Source: Basidiobolus meristosporus CBS 931.73
Taxonomy: Eukaryota > Basidiobolomycota > Basidiobolomycetes > Basidiobolales > Basidiobolaceae
Direction of reading: 5' to 3'
Assembly (NCBI GenBank): GCA_002104905.1
Contig: MCFE01000362.1
Location: 1-64,000 of the forward strand
Length of the DNA: 64,000 nucleotides
The position numbers were made by a program, and so were the translations under genes. Of this stretch, positions 9,534-20,800 are shown one piece after another (positions within the stretch are counted from its first letter, which is position 1; every line of letters starts with the position of its first letter). The notes under the pieces were generated by a model. It ran no database searches. It was not told the origin of the DNA and was given only the letters and a program-made list of their open reading frames with translations.

Positions 9534-10568
9534 ATGTCCACCGAAGAGATTGTCAAGCAGCCCGAAGTCTCTGGCTTTCAAGATTCCGACGAGGACGAGG
9601 TCATCCTTAATCCCGAGAGCCTCCCCGAGATAAATGTGGCCGAGGTGACGATGGACACGGACGATACCGATAAGCCATCCTTCAGAGCCTTGACTGCGGA
9701 AGAGATGAATGTCAGTACACCACTTCTTCAAACAACCAGCGTAGACGTGGTCACTAACCCTCCACTTTAGTCGGGCAAATCTTCCATGAGAAAGGTCCCC
9801 ATTCCCCCTCACAGAATGGCTCCCCTCAAGGGCAACTGGATCAAACTCTACACCCCACTTGTTGAACACTTGAAGCTCCAAGTTCGTATGAACGTCAAGT
9901 CCAAGTCGGTGGAATTGAAGGTTTGTTCTCGACCCTCTCGCACACAGTCATGTTATTCGGTGGGTGTTCTGATGTTTCTTCCCATCTCGTGTTCAGACCT
10001 CTCCCCACACCGTTGATACCGGTGCTTTGCAAAAGGGAACCGACTTTGTGCGTGCCTTCGCCCTAGGCTTCGACATCGATGTAAGTGATTGCCCTGTGTA
10101 CGGCAGGTTGGGCCGAGTGTACTCACCCCTTTGTTCAGGATGCCTTGGCTTTGCTTAGATTGGACGAGCTCTACATCGATTCGTTCGAAATCAAAGATGG
10201 TAGGTGATCATTGGCCAACTGCATCCCGATCCGAGACTCATCTCCCTCTAGTAAAAACCCTTCACGGCGATCATCTTTCCCGTGCCATTGGTCGTATCGC
10301 CGGTAAGGATGGCAAGACCAAGTTCACCATCGAGAACGCCACCAAGACCAGAATCGTCTTGGCCGACACGTAAGTTCCCACTGACGATGCTTTCCCGGCC
10401 GCCCGACGCTAAACCATCATCCCCAACAGTCGCATTCATATCTTGGGCTCCTTCCAGAACATCAAGATCGCTCGAGATGCGGTGGTCAGCTTGATTTTGG
10501 GTTCCCCTCCAGGCAAGGTCTACTCCACCCTCCGCACCATCTCCGCCAGAATGAAGGAGAGATTCTAA
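9534..10568 (+). CDS. PNO1: Pno1/Dim2, KH-domain pre-rRNA processing factor
   Basis: Pno1 binds pre-40S rRNA near the 3' end of 18S, partners the Nob1 nuclease and recruits the Dim1 dimethylase in the nucleolus and cytoplasm. Six exons join cleanly: 9534–9710, 9771–9920, 9997–10080, 10139–10199, 10252–10369 and 10430–10568, all with GT–AG introns of about 52–76 bases. The N-terminal tail (about 60 aa) is acidic, as in the family. The middle ([23 protein letters not shown]) and the C-terminal KH region ([22 protein letters not shown], then [16 protein letters not shown]) are highly diagnostic. The protein ends in RMKERF, the usual Pno1 terminus. The start is the ATG at 9534; the frame opens upstream only through a TTG. 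It converges on the STRAP relic and CK2 beta. Confidence 0.95.
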
Positions 10569-10904
10569 GCGCGCCAAATCCACCAACTTAATTTCGTTCT
10601 GGGCGGGCCGAGGTGCCAATCCCCGGGTCTCCCCACTTCATTTCCGTGCAATCCCTCATTTCTACCGCTTTCTTACAAGGCTTTCTATTATTATGTAATA
10701 TTTGTTTCATCCTAGACTCGTAATAAAGTAACTTGCTTTTGCTTCATGACCGGTGCCCTGATCTTTATATGTATGGATATGCCTGAGCTCACTAGTTGGG
10801 GGATGGTCGGTTGGCTAATTTTCCAAGGAAACAAACAAAACATCCTGCATACCTCTTGGCGCCACAAATCCTGAAGGATGCTGGGTTGGCGTGGGGTCCG
10901 CACT
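10569..10904. other. PNO1 3' flank
   Basis: It contains a likely polyadenylation signal (aataaag near 10722) for PNO1. No gene is seen before the STRAP relic. Confidence 0.5.
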
Positions 10905-11530
10905 CAACTCTACCACACAGTCTTGTCGTCACTGCCGCTGATGATCACCTCGTTCGTGTGATCCCAGAGCACCGCCCCGTGCCCTTGAAGTCGGTTGAGA
11001 TCGGAGATCTGGTGATTTTTCTCCTGCCCGCTGGTGACGATCGAATCTCCCTCTGTTTCCGCGCAGCGACCGATATGGCCGTAGGGGAACGAATGGAGGG
11101 TCTCTCGGTTGCGAACGTCCCAAACTTTCCTAGAATGGTCCGTGAGTTACAACCGGTGACCGGGAAGATTTTGTGGTGGGCCTATGTACACCCGCCGGGA
11201 TACATATTTCCGTCGAACGTACGCCGTGAAATCCACCCAACCGGTGGCTGCTTTCGTGGCGTCTTTGCTCAGACGAGCCGCCCGTACCGCTCCCTTGTGG
11301 GTCCGTATCAGTACACGTACGAAGCAGGGTGGGGCAGAGGTGGTTCGTGGCATGATGCATTCATAACCCCTCCCCCCAGAGATTTTTTCTGCATCCTTCG
11401 CAATATGTTCCCAACTCCTCAACAATGCTGGGGCGGATATACTGGATCTAACGAACCCACTGCCTTCACGGGATCCCACCCACCCACGTGCGACCTCAAG
11501 CGAACGAACCCGTGTTGTGGCTGGTAAGAG
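10905..11530 (-). pseudogene. Decayed STRAP-like WD40 repeat gene
   Basis: The minus strand encodes unmistakable pieces of the STRAP (serine/threonine kinase receptor-associated, WD40 beta-propeller; SMN-complex-linked) family. A piece at about 11310–11223 reads HKGAV..ARLSKDATKAATG.VDFTA. A GTACGT…TTCTAG intron at 11130–11222 joins it in frame to KVWDVRNRETLHSF, then SIVTSGQEK, DLNR and AVLWDHTNEVIISGSDDKTVW, ending in a stop at 10910. Between DLNR and AVLWD about ten to fifteen family residues are missing, and the C-terminal WD repeats are absent. The N-terminal part (about 11330–11530) is only faintly recognisable. It is therefore a pseudogene or fragment, with an intact copy expected elsewhere. 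Confidence 0.75.
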
Positions 11531-11660
11531 TGGAAATGGCGAGGAACACTAGTCACTTTATGATATATATAAAAGAAAACCATAGAACTGAGAAAGCTGA
11601 ACAAATAAGATTTAGCTCGCAAATGGATGGTGGGGAGGGGAGGAGGTGGGGTAGAGTAGA

Positions 11661-11687
11661 GTAGGGTAGGGTAGGGTAGGGTAGGGT
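11661..11687 (+). repeat. GGGTA pentamer run (about five units)
   Basis: Five consecutive gtagg/gggta units lie just downstream of the CK2 beta stop. The run is G-rich on the plus strand and could form a G-quadruplex in the template. It is not the fungal telomere hexamer. Confidence 0.85.
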
Positions 11688-11749
11688 GGTTGCATTCACT
11701 GACATCTCTCTGAACGATGGGATCGAATCGGGCTATGGCCACGTATCTA

Positions 11750-12828
11750 TCACGAGACGTCCATGTCTCGGCCGTTAAGGCGCTTCTGCTGCTCTTCTCG
11801 AATGCAGTCTTGGAACCTGTGCTGCTTGCTGATCTCGTGCACCTTGAAGCCGAAGATACGGGGGACGTAGCGTTCGGTGGACTTTGGCGGCACCAAGTGG
11901 GCGTACACCTGGAAGAGCATGTGTGGGAAGGAGGAACCGAAGTATGCCCCGTCGATACGTATCGATCCAAAGGGAAAGTGAGGTTAAGGATGATATGGCT
12001 CGGTTGGATGTCTGCATTCAAGTGGTGGATCAATGTTAGGAAGCAAAAGGATATTTGCATGTCTAGAGGATTTTGGGTTGTATATGTCTTCGCATCGACA
12101 GCAATAGAGCTTGACAGATCTTGTGAACGGGACATCGGAGAGACCGACCGGGAGCAGTGGGTGGTTGTAGCAGAGCACACGCGGGCATCTGCCGAACTCG
12201 GCCTTTTTGTACTTCTCCACCTATCGATTGATACCCACACGTTAGTCTCGATACCATGCCATTCATGGACTAAACAGGTGCAGTCGCGAAGCTGGTTTTC
12301 CTTTCTAAAATCATAAGAAACTGTCTACCGACCATCTTGGCGAGACCACGGTTGGTGAGCACGTATCTTGCATGAATGAGGCCGTAGAGATGGCGGGCGG
12401 ACTTCTCGACCGCCTGTCTCAGATCGTCGTCCAGTTCTTCATCTGTGCCCGAGGAATCTGTCAGTGTCAAGTAGGGTTTGGGTGCAGGAAGGTTATGGTA
12501 CCTAAGGAGTCGGTGATGAGATCAAGCGCCTGAACGTAGTGCTGGACCTCGGCATTCAAGCCGGTCAGGTTGAATCTATCCAAAATGTATTCCTCATCCA
12601 CTTCGCAGAAGTACTCGTTTCCTTTGGTGCTCAAGAACCAGTCGACCCAGTATTTCATGTAGTCGCTGTCCGAGTTACTGCTGCTCATATCATCCACTAG
12701 TGGGAGGGAAGTCGGGTTAGAGAGTTGGCAGTTGATCTGGCCCAAGAGCCGTTCAGGGCAGTGGCCCAGGAGCCTGTTTGGTGGGAAGACAAGAATGGTC
12801 CGCCAGGCCCCATAACGCTCTACTTACT
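11750..12828 (-). CDS. CKB1: Casein kinase 2 regulatory (beta) subunit, with a U12-type AT–AC intron
   Basis: CK2 beta dimerises and holds two catalytic alpha subunits, setting substrate choice of this nuclear and cytoplasmic Ser/Thr kinase. Exons on the minus strand are 12828 (one base), 12696–12502, 12457–12333, 12220–12055 and 11958–11750, giving 231 aa in frame. Diagnostic stretches are [45 protein letters not shown], and the zinc ribbon Cys pairs in FGRCPRVLC and YCCRCEDIY, then SSRH, IDGAYFG and FPHMLF. The initiator ATG is formed by splicing: A at 12828 and TG at 12696–12695. An alternative in-frame ATG lies at 12688. The last intron is AT–AC with minor-spliceosome signals (separate entry). 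The other introns are GT–AG, 44 to 131 bases. Confidence 0.93.
11959..12054 (-). other. U12-dependent AT–AC intron in CK2 beta
   Basis: The intron begins ATATCCTTTT at 12054, which matches the U12-type AT–AC donor consensus. It contains TCCTTAAC at 11990–11983, the U12 branch-site consensus, and ends in AC at 11959. Splicing these ends restores SSRH-A-S-IDGAYFG, the conserved CK2 beta junction, in the correct phase. No GT donor or suitably placed AG acceptor gives that product. The branch A to 3' splice distance is about 25 bases, somewhat longer than the usual 10–20. The intron is 96 bases long. Confidence 0.85.
12697..12827 (-). other. 131-base intron splitting the CK2 beta start codon
   Basis: The donor GTAAGT begins at 12827 directly after an A, and the acceptor CACTAG ends at 12697 directly before TG GAT GAT ATG. 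Joining yields AACATGG, a good initiation context, and the peptide MDDMSSS, which looks like fungal CK2 beta N termini. Confidence 0.7.
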
Positions 12829-13436
12829 GTTGCTTGTTTCTCAACCACTCGGAACCAGGACTAAGGAAGTATTGAGTATGGAGGTGGGTGGTTGCTTTTG
12901 AGGGGTGGGCGGAGCTAAATTTAGCACTATGATAATATTCTCTTGGTTGTCTCCTGGGTAAAGAAATTCTTCCACCATTGATAAGATATTGGGAAATTGC
13001 CGTAGACAGGGAATTCCCATATTAAACCGAGAAAAATCGACCCATTAGTGAGGGAATCCCGATGATTTAGCCAATACAGTGCATCTGGTGGATGGCCATC
13101 GAGCCAATGATGGCTCGTGAAAGCTTTCGACCAAACTTCAGTTGTCAACATGGAAAAAGCCGATGCTCTAATGAGGCTCGAGGTGCAAGGCTTGCAGGGC
13201 AGCCTGTAAACAAGACAATCATGATGGTTGGTGTTTATGGAGGGTTGTTGGTGCGTGCTACAAAATCGTATTGTACAACAAATCGATGGGATTATGTGCA
13301 ATTTATCAGCGCTGGAGAAGTGTAGTCACACGAACAAGGAAGGGATGGCGGCGGGTGAGTTTAAAAAAGATCGATCATTTATATCACATGCAAAAGTTCA
13401 AGAAATATAGACAATTACAGATGTCATGTCTGACGC
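12829..13436. other. CK2 beta upstream region and SSK1 3' flank
   Basis: No gene is supported. Short open frames around 12927–13471 lack recognisable content. CK2 beta regulatory sequence and its short untranslated first exon should lie in the first few hundred bases. Confidence 0.5.
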
Positions 13437-16400
13437 TTAATTCGTCGTTTCGACGGGTGGTTGGGGGGTAGGCTTCTCTTCCTGGCTGTCGCTTGGGGGA
13501 GGGTTTGCCACTGCAGCATGGTCGCCTGGAACTGGCGCCTGCTTCTCTTCAACCCGCTCCTGGTCCGCGGCGGTCTTTTCGTCCGGCTTGGCCTGCTTGT
13601 TGGTGGTTCTATTGAGTATTTGGGTGGGCAGTGTTAAATGGTTCAATGTTTCTTGGGAGGATTTCTTGTTGACTCCCGACTTGGCCCGGAACGACATCAG
13701 TGATTCGCGAATCCCGGCTACGGAATCCTTTTCTTTGCTCGTTGGAGTGCTGGCCTTGCTTAGAGTTCCGTTGGGTGAGGTGCCGGAATCCTGGCTCTTC
13801 CACCTTCTCCAGCCCTCGAAGTCGATCAGCGCCTGCATGCATCCCCACTCCATGATCTTCTTCTCCAGCCATACAAGCGACACCGGCTTGGTCAAGAAGT
13901 CATTACAGCCCGCAGCCAAGGCGGCGTGACGATCCGATTGCAGGGACGAGGCAGTCAGCGCCAGGATAATCACCGGGGAGCAGAATGGCGAGGTCGGTGA
14001 TGTGGGGTTGGAGCTGTTGTGGGAATTGAAGGATCCGCCACCCAGCACGCCTATCTTCTGCATCTTTTCGATGCTTCGGATTTTCTTCGTCGCCTCGATG
14101 CCGTCCATGACCGGCAATTGGATATCCATCTAAAGTGAGACGGTCCGGTGAGACCAGGTGCTTCGCGCGCAATGTCTAGAGCAACTTACCAGAACCAAAT
14201 GGAATCCGCCCTCCTTCCATTTCTCCACTGCCTCGAGTCCGTTGTTCGCCACGGAGTACTTGATCTTCCGCTTTCTCATAAACGTGGAAAGAATGGTTTG
14301 ATTGATAGGGTTATCTACATTGGTCGGTGAGATATGGGTGAGTGGCGAGGGGGGATTCAGGACGACGCTATTTCACGCTTACCTTCGACGATTAGCACGT
14401 TGATGGGTGGGCTAACTACACTGGACAGGGCAGAGGTTGACTTGGAGGTGTTGCTGGACGGTCTGGATGCTTTCTTTTTCTGGCCGCCCTTCGATTTGGT
14501 CTTGGGTGGTGTGGGGGTTGGTAGAGGCTGGGTTGGGGGAAGCGGGGCCGAGAGCGGAGTGGGCAGAGGGGCGATGCGTGGGATTGGCGAAGCAATCGCT
14601 GGTGCGGGCACGGGGGAGCCTTTGGATCGAGTGATCACCGTAGGAGGCAGAGCGATCGGTTTCCCATTGATCATTGGTGAGCCCAATGGGGGGCGGCCAT
14701 TCGTTCCCGGGGTTGGGACTGGAGTAGTCTTCGACGGGCTTTGGTCCGAGGTTCTACGATTGAGGAAGGGTGTGACACGAGAGAGGGCCGAGACAATCGG
14801 CTTCTGCCCGTTGGAAGCATATTGCTTGGGATCAAAAACGATGGTTCCAGCAATGGGTGTAGCAGTGCCATTATTGGGAGTTGGTACAACCAAGGAGTCC
14901 ATTGACGAGTCGGTCGGGGGGCGGTACGTGTCAAAGTTGATCATGTCCATCGGGTTCTTCTCCTCCTCCTTGGTGTGGTGGTACCGGAGCCCGGGGCTCA
15001 TAGGGGAGGTGGCAATGGGGACATACGAAGGATCGACCTTGGGCTTCATCACTGCAGTGTAGAGGGCGGTCAACAATCTCTTGGGTCCAACTGGTTTGGG
15101 AATCACCAGGACCTGCGGGGGAAGCAGGTGATGAGGCATCATCAGCAGAGAATACACCTCATCCTTGATGAGTTGGTAGTTCGAGAGCGAGGTGAAATGA
15201 ATGATCGATGTTATCAGATGGTTACTCAGGAACTCCATGCGCTTGTGTCTACGGTGCTGGTGGTTCGAGAAGTTGAACGCCGGGTTGTTGCGAAGCGAGA
15301 TGAATTGATCACGCAGAGTCTTCACGTCGTCGTCGATGATGATGAACGAGGGTGGAACATGGAACTTCGAGGCATCCTCGGCAGCCTGACTGCCTTCCAC
15401 CGGAGTTCCGTTGACCGTTTTGGCCCCGTCGCTCGCAGCCGTGGTGGCTGGTGGCTCTGAGGGGGTGTCGATCGAGATGTGGGTGATGTCGGTGCCCCAG
15501 ATGGTGAGACACGAGGTTAGGTGCTTGGCGAAGGTCGAATGGTTCTTGGCGTGGAGGGCAACCTTCAGGCCACGAAGGGTGTTTGAAAAGGAGGTTAACT
15601 CCTTCACGGTGGGTTCATCGGAGATTTTGGGGCGAGATTTTGACTCGTTTGAATCGCGCCCAGCTTTCGGGCGCTCCTCTGATTTCGGGCGTGTCGTGGG
15701 CACCTTGAAAAGCAGGCTGATCGTCTGGCTGGTTTCCTTGCTTTCGATCTGGATCTCGCCGCCCTGCTCCTCGATCAGCTTTTTCGTGAACAGGTCGTTT
15801 GAGTACGGCTCGAGCCTCGATTCTTGGGGTGATGCTTTCGGCGTGTGCACCACTTCGATCGTGCATTGCTGAATGGTCGTCTGTTGCGAATCACGGCCAT
15901 TCTCCAGGTCCGAAGCAAATTGCAGCCCCAGCTCAATGGCTGTGAGCACCTTCGTAGAGGCGATCACCCTCTTGACTGTCTAGAAACAATAGATGAGCAG
16001 CTGAACAGTGAGGTCGCATTGAAAAGATGGGTTCTTACTGTGATCAGTATGTGGCGAAACACTTCCTCGTTCCCAAGCACCCTCGTATGATGCAGGCCGC
16101 TATCACCATGGCATAGGACCAACTCGATGTTTGCCTCGGCTGCGGTGCCAGCGAGTATATCTCCGATGCTTTGAATGAGATCTCCAATTTCGAACTCTGT
16201 CTTCTTGGAGAGAATCGCGCGGAATCGGTGGTTCGTTAGCTTGTCGTTCAGAAACAACTGGCTAATCACGTCCAAATGAGTGGACAAATTGGTGATGTGA
16301 CTGAGAGAGGAGTGTATTGCCGTCACCGAGGCTGTGGGTATTGGAATAGAGCAGGCGGACACATGCTCCTGAGGTTTGAGCAGAAGTTCACGGGGCGAAA

Positions 16401-17184
16401 GTTGTTGTACAGTTTGAACGACCATCGACGTAGCGTCGCCAAACTCCGTGGCCATGATTTTGACGAGCTTGTTGCTGGCGAGGGAGTTCTCGGCAAGGAT
16501 CTTGCTAACTCTGTCGCTGGCTTTCTTCAGCTCTTCCGCGATGAGGGTGGAAAGATCTTTCTGGTTGTTTTCGAGTGCGGTGAGGAAGCAGAGGGATAAA
16601 GCAAAGAAGGGTGAGGCTAAAAGCAAAACACTATCGAAAAGCGAGGTCTCCACAGCCAGATATGCTCCAGGTAGCCACGAGGAGAACGCAGCATACTCAA
16701 TCGAGGTGGTAAAGGCTAGCAACATCGTGGTGAGAAAGGCCACAAGGTAGAGTGAGAATAAGAAGAGTGAGACGATTAGAGAAAGAGACAGGCTGTTGTG
16801 CAGGGTGGTAAGCTTCCGATCCAAGGTAAAGAAAGAGTAACCCCAGAAGCAAAGCTGGCCAACATACGAAAAGTAAAAAGGCGAAAATAGCAGGGAAGTC
16901 GGGGTGAAATCGGCTCTGGTAAACGCCTTCATCGAGAGCCCCCCAACGGAGCACAAAATGCAAAGACAATAGCCAAGCTTTGTCGAGTTGTTGAGCAAAG
17001 TAAGTATGCTTGCCGAGTTGCGTAACAATAGTGCGTTCGTTCCATCGATCGAAAATGCCGGCTCTGAAGGTGGCGAGCTTACGTTGGGCTCGGTGAAAGT
17101 GGCCTCCATCGGAGCTGTCGTGTCTGCTTGGATGGGATCCTTGTTTTCGTCTCCGTGGGGCCGTTCAATCGCTTTGTTGCCCAT
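13437..17184 (-). CDS. SSK1: Ssk1-type response regulator with N-terminal membrane domain and histidine-kinase-like region
   Basis: Ssk1 is the response regulator at the end of the fungal phosphorelay that controls the Ssk2/22 MAPKKK of the HOG stress pathway. Exons 17184–16039, 15979–14383, 14314–14190 and 14129–13437 give 1186 aa. Residues about 70–205 hold four or five hydrophobic helices. Residues about 285–380 resemble a degenerate kinase dimerisation helix pair and N-box (EEVFRHILI). The region after them ends in LIEEQGGEIQIES, like a catalytic-domain remnant, without clear ATP-binding G boxes. A Pro/Ser/Thr-rich linker follows. The receiver begins VLIVEDNPINQT, has the phosphoacceptor Asp near 958 (LMDIQLPVMDG) and Lys near 1037 (FLTKP), and carries the Ssk1-specific insert and the WGCMQALIDFEGW signature. 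The start is the ATG at 17184 (MGNKAIE). Confidence 0.9.
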
Positions 17185-17855
17185 TTTGAGAGGGGTTGGA
17201 GCCAAGAATTCACAGTAACTGGCTATCACAAGTCCAATCCGTGTATACAAGGGAAAAGGCAATTTTTTGGTCGCCGTCCGTTGGGATGCTGATACTCAGA
17301 AAATACTAGGCAGGGGAATGGAGGGAGGGAGAATACGGAATACGGTCTAGTACGGGGCAAGCCAGAAGAACAAGAGCAGATTCGGAATATTGGGCAACAA
17401 ATCCTTATTCCTAGAGGATTTTATCAGAAACTACGATCTTAAACACTCGATTCAGATGGCGATATTCGCGAGAAACTGGAAATCAAAATGGGCCATGATA
17501 GGAACCCCAAAACAGGATCGGTTCGAGGAATTCAATGGAGAAAAGATCAAAGCTCTACGTCAAGCTCTATGTCGTACAGTTCTGGAGATCGTCCGACTGT
17601 TGAGGTAATGGCTACTCCAGGAAGGGCGAGCAGGTGATATAAGAATGAGTGATGGCATGAGCTAGGGAGGCCCACTTACTGACAACTTGTCACCGGCGGG
17701 TTTCGGATAACTCGAGCCGATTCAAAAAAACAAGTGAAACGTCACACCATTTTAATCAATAGCTTTAATGAGGAGGATGCGATGAGTGAGATTTGTATGG
17801 AGATCACGAATAATTAGAGAACAAGTGCAGCGCAATGGGCCAAGAATAGTTGGAT
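17185..17855. other. SSK1 promoter side and Vsb1-like gene 3' flank
   Basis: A 72-codon open frame at 17390–17608 shows no recognisable features. The region should hold the SSK1 promoter near 17185–17400 and the transporter terminator near 17780–17855. Nothing else is seen. Confidence 0.45.
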
Positions 17856-20800
17856 TCACTGAAGAGCAAAGGCCAGCCTCTTCATTGTAACGAAGCCTTG
17901 GGCGGTGAATCCAAGACCAATCTTGACAAATCCAAGAACAAGGTCTGGCTCCTCTTTGGAGAGCTTGTCGTATGTGGCCTTGTCCAGCTTCCAGAGTACG
18001 CTATCAACCTCCGCCACCAGAGTGTCCCGATGCAATTGGTCGGTAAACATGGTCATTTCTCCGACCATCACTCCGGGGATCACGGTCTCTATCACTTTGC
18101 TATGCTGATTCATCTCCACCGAGAAATGCAGAAGCCCTTGCTCGACCAGGTACAGTGCACTCGGCTCATCATCCTGGTCCCAGAGAATGCTGTCAGCCTC
18201 AACCTCGACTCGCTGGAAATGCACACTAATCCTACGGAGGATATCCTCGTAGTTGTCGAATGCTGTCTGTTCAAAGATTTGGAGGAGCAGCGCTAGTGGC
18301 TGGTTGATCTGGGCAAGGGATTTGCGGGTATGAAGCTCGTCATTGAGCGCGGTGCGGGCGGCATTCTTCAGCAGTCGATGGCGGGGGGAGGCAGCGACGG
18401 CAGAGATCTCTGAGCGGGTATCGTATCTATCAGGAATGTCTATGCTGCTCGGGCTGGCAAGTAGTGCGGCACGAATAAGATAATCCGCCTGAAGCAAGAT
18501 GTTTTCGCACCATTCCAATGCCGCATTCAGATCCTGGAAGTTTTGGACATGTGGGTCGTCAAAGCCACCCCATATATGGAAAGCACGCAGCGCCACGCCA
18601 ATATCCGAGTCAGCACTGACCCCGGAGACCACCATGTATACATCGTTGTTCTTCAAAAGTCTTTTGACACGAACGAACGCCTCAGCTGCACTGAAATCAA
18701 GCCCCTGGACCAACTGGAAGTCCAGTACCAGGAAACGGATGGGGTTCATGGCCCATTGTCTTGCATCGAGAACCTCCCGAATCGTATTTTCAACCCCATT
18801 GATGGACCCAAAGAACATGAAGCCTTGGAGTCGCAGCACTTGGATCATGGAGCCGACCTCGTTCAAAAAGCGTTGCTGTAAGCGTGGTCTACGTACCGTA
18901 CTCTTGGCAGTAAGTCCAGTCAACGAGGCCCGGATGGCTCTACGAGTGCTACACAAATAAACGAAGAAGAAGCAAGCCAACACAACTCCAATAAACATTC
19001 CCTCGATGAAGCCGAAAATGGCCATTGAAATGACAATCGTCAATATCGTGGTGTACTCCAACAAATCCACCTGGCCGATGGGGTCCCAGATTCCCTCTTT
19101 CATCAGCTCCATGCCAATATGGAAGATCAAGCCACCAACCACCATGGTTGGAATATAGCCAACCATGGTGGGGCCAAGTAGGAATATGATGGTGGTGCCT
19201 AAGGCCAACATCATGCCTGCTACTCTAGAATCGCCTCCGCATTTGATGAAGAGGGTGCTGGTAGAATACATCAAATAGTCTAACGAGGCTGGTCAGGGAC
19301 GTGCCATATGAACGAGTGTGGAGAGAGTGCTTACTTTGGAAAGAACCAAGGAAACCGGAGCCTAGGTTGGAATAGCCGTGGGCAACCAATTCCTTGTTAA
19401 CGTCCACATTGTCTTGGTTGTTGGATACCGCCAAGGCAGGAACGTTGATGGGCACGTGCAAAATTCCTGATGGGAGGAAGGATAAAGTTTGAGTTTCCCA
19501 CGCTTGATGCAGGTCAGTATAAATGTAGCTAACCAAAGAAAGTTAATGCGGAGATCACCGGCATCAAGGAGGGTAGTGTTTTCCAACTTGTTTGCGAGAA
19601 ATCTAAAAGCAAACCAGGTTAATTCGACGAAGATCGACAAGTCGCCCGAGGGTATCTACCAAAATGGGTCCAATAATCGTAGAATGGCTTGGACTCGGGT
19701 AATGGGAATACCCACCCGGCGGTGCGAAGCTCTTCGAGGCTCCAGCCTCCAATGAATACAACGGAGTAGAAGAAGACAGGGATGGCGAGGAAGAAGCAAG
19801 GAACAAACATTGGGTGCTGGATTTTCCTTTGCAGGATTCTCATGAGCAAGGCGGCACCAAGACTGCTAGCCCAAAGAGCCAACACAGCGGGCTCGAAATA
19901 GGCTTTGAGGATTTCGGGGGAGAATGAGAAGGAGGGGACTCTGGAGGAGACCTCGATGGCAGTCTGGAACAAAAACCAACCAACACCGCCTAGGAAATCG
20001 GAGCTGTGAGTGAAAGTAATTGGTTAGGTGTGAATGAGCAGTCTTACCAATGCATCCGACCAGAATGTGTCTAGGGAAGAATCCTACAAGGGAGCCAAGC
20101 TTGAACACTCCCAGGAGCATGAAGGTCAATCCCGTAAATATGGTGGCAACGGCATAACCAACCATCACTGTAGCAATCACAGCTTTGGGGTTATTCTCAC
20201 CTACATCGCGAATCACAATGTCGCAGCTAAAGAAATGCTTAGGGAGGCTACCTCACGTGATTAATGTGCAATGGACCTACATTGTATACAAGAACGGAAT
20301 CACTGGATTGGAGGACTCGACGTTAGACGCCATGATTCCACAGGATCTACGAGTGGTGTACGCTTACCTTCAAGCATCATGCCTGCATTGGCACCTTTGA
20401 ATGCACTGCCGCCAGCCGAAAACACGATCTGACCTATAATGCAGCTCACCAGATACATGGAAATCCCATCAGGGCCAAAGCTTGCGAAGATAGGGTGGGC
20501 GGTCGGAAAGCAAATAAACCCATATGACACAGCATTCAACAAGTTCAGAATAACCCCCAATGCCACTGCGGGTAGAAACTGCGCCGAGTATTTCAAAAAC
20601 TCGATGGGGTTCGTGGGGATAACTTCCTTGGGCTCAGCTGGTGTCTCCCTTGTGTAATGGGTTGAGTAGATAGATCTGGCAATGCTTTTACGCCTACTCC
20701 ACATTGCTGACACGCTGTCATCCTCCGGATCCTCATCCACTGGCACATAGGAATTGGGAACTGCCCCGTATCCCTTCACCAGTAGAGACAGCCTTTCCGG

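Noticed and set aside
10796-11527. 243-codon plus-strand open frame
   Set aside because: It has no family features. The opposite strand carries clear STRAP WD40 pieces with a proper splice junction, so this frame is a shadow.
11661-11687. Interstitial telomere repeat
   Set aside because: The unit is a GGGTA pentamer, not TTAGGG, and the surrounding sequence is ordinary intergenic DNA.
13437-17184. Plus-strand frames inside SSK1 (for example 14334–15062 and 14975–15460)
   Set aside because: They are antisense to a well-supported four-exon gene and have Gly/Val/Arg-rich shadow composition.
17390-17608. 72-codon open frame upstream of SSK1
   Set aside because: Short, no recognisable motif, and it lies in the probable promoter region.
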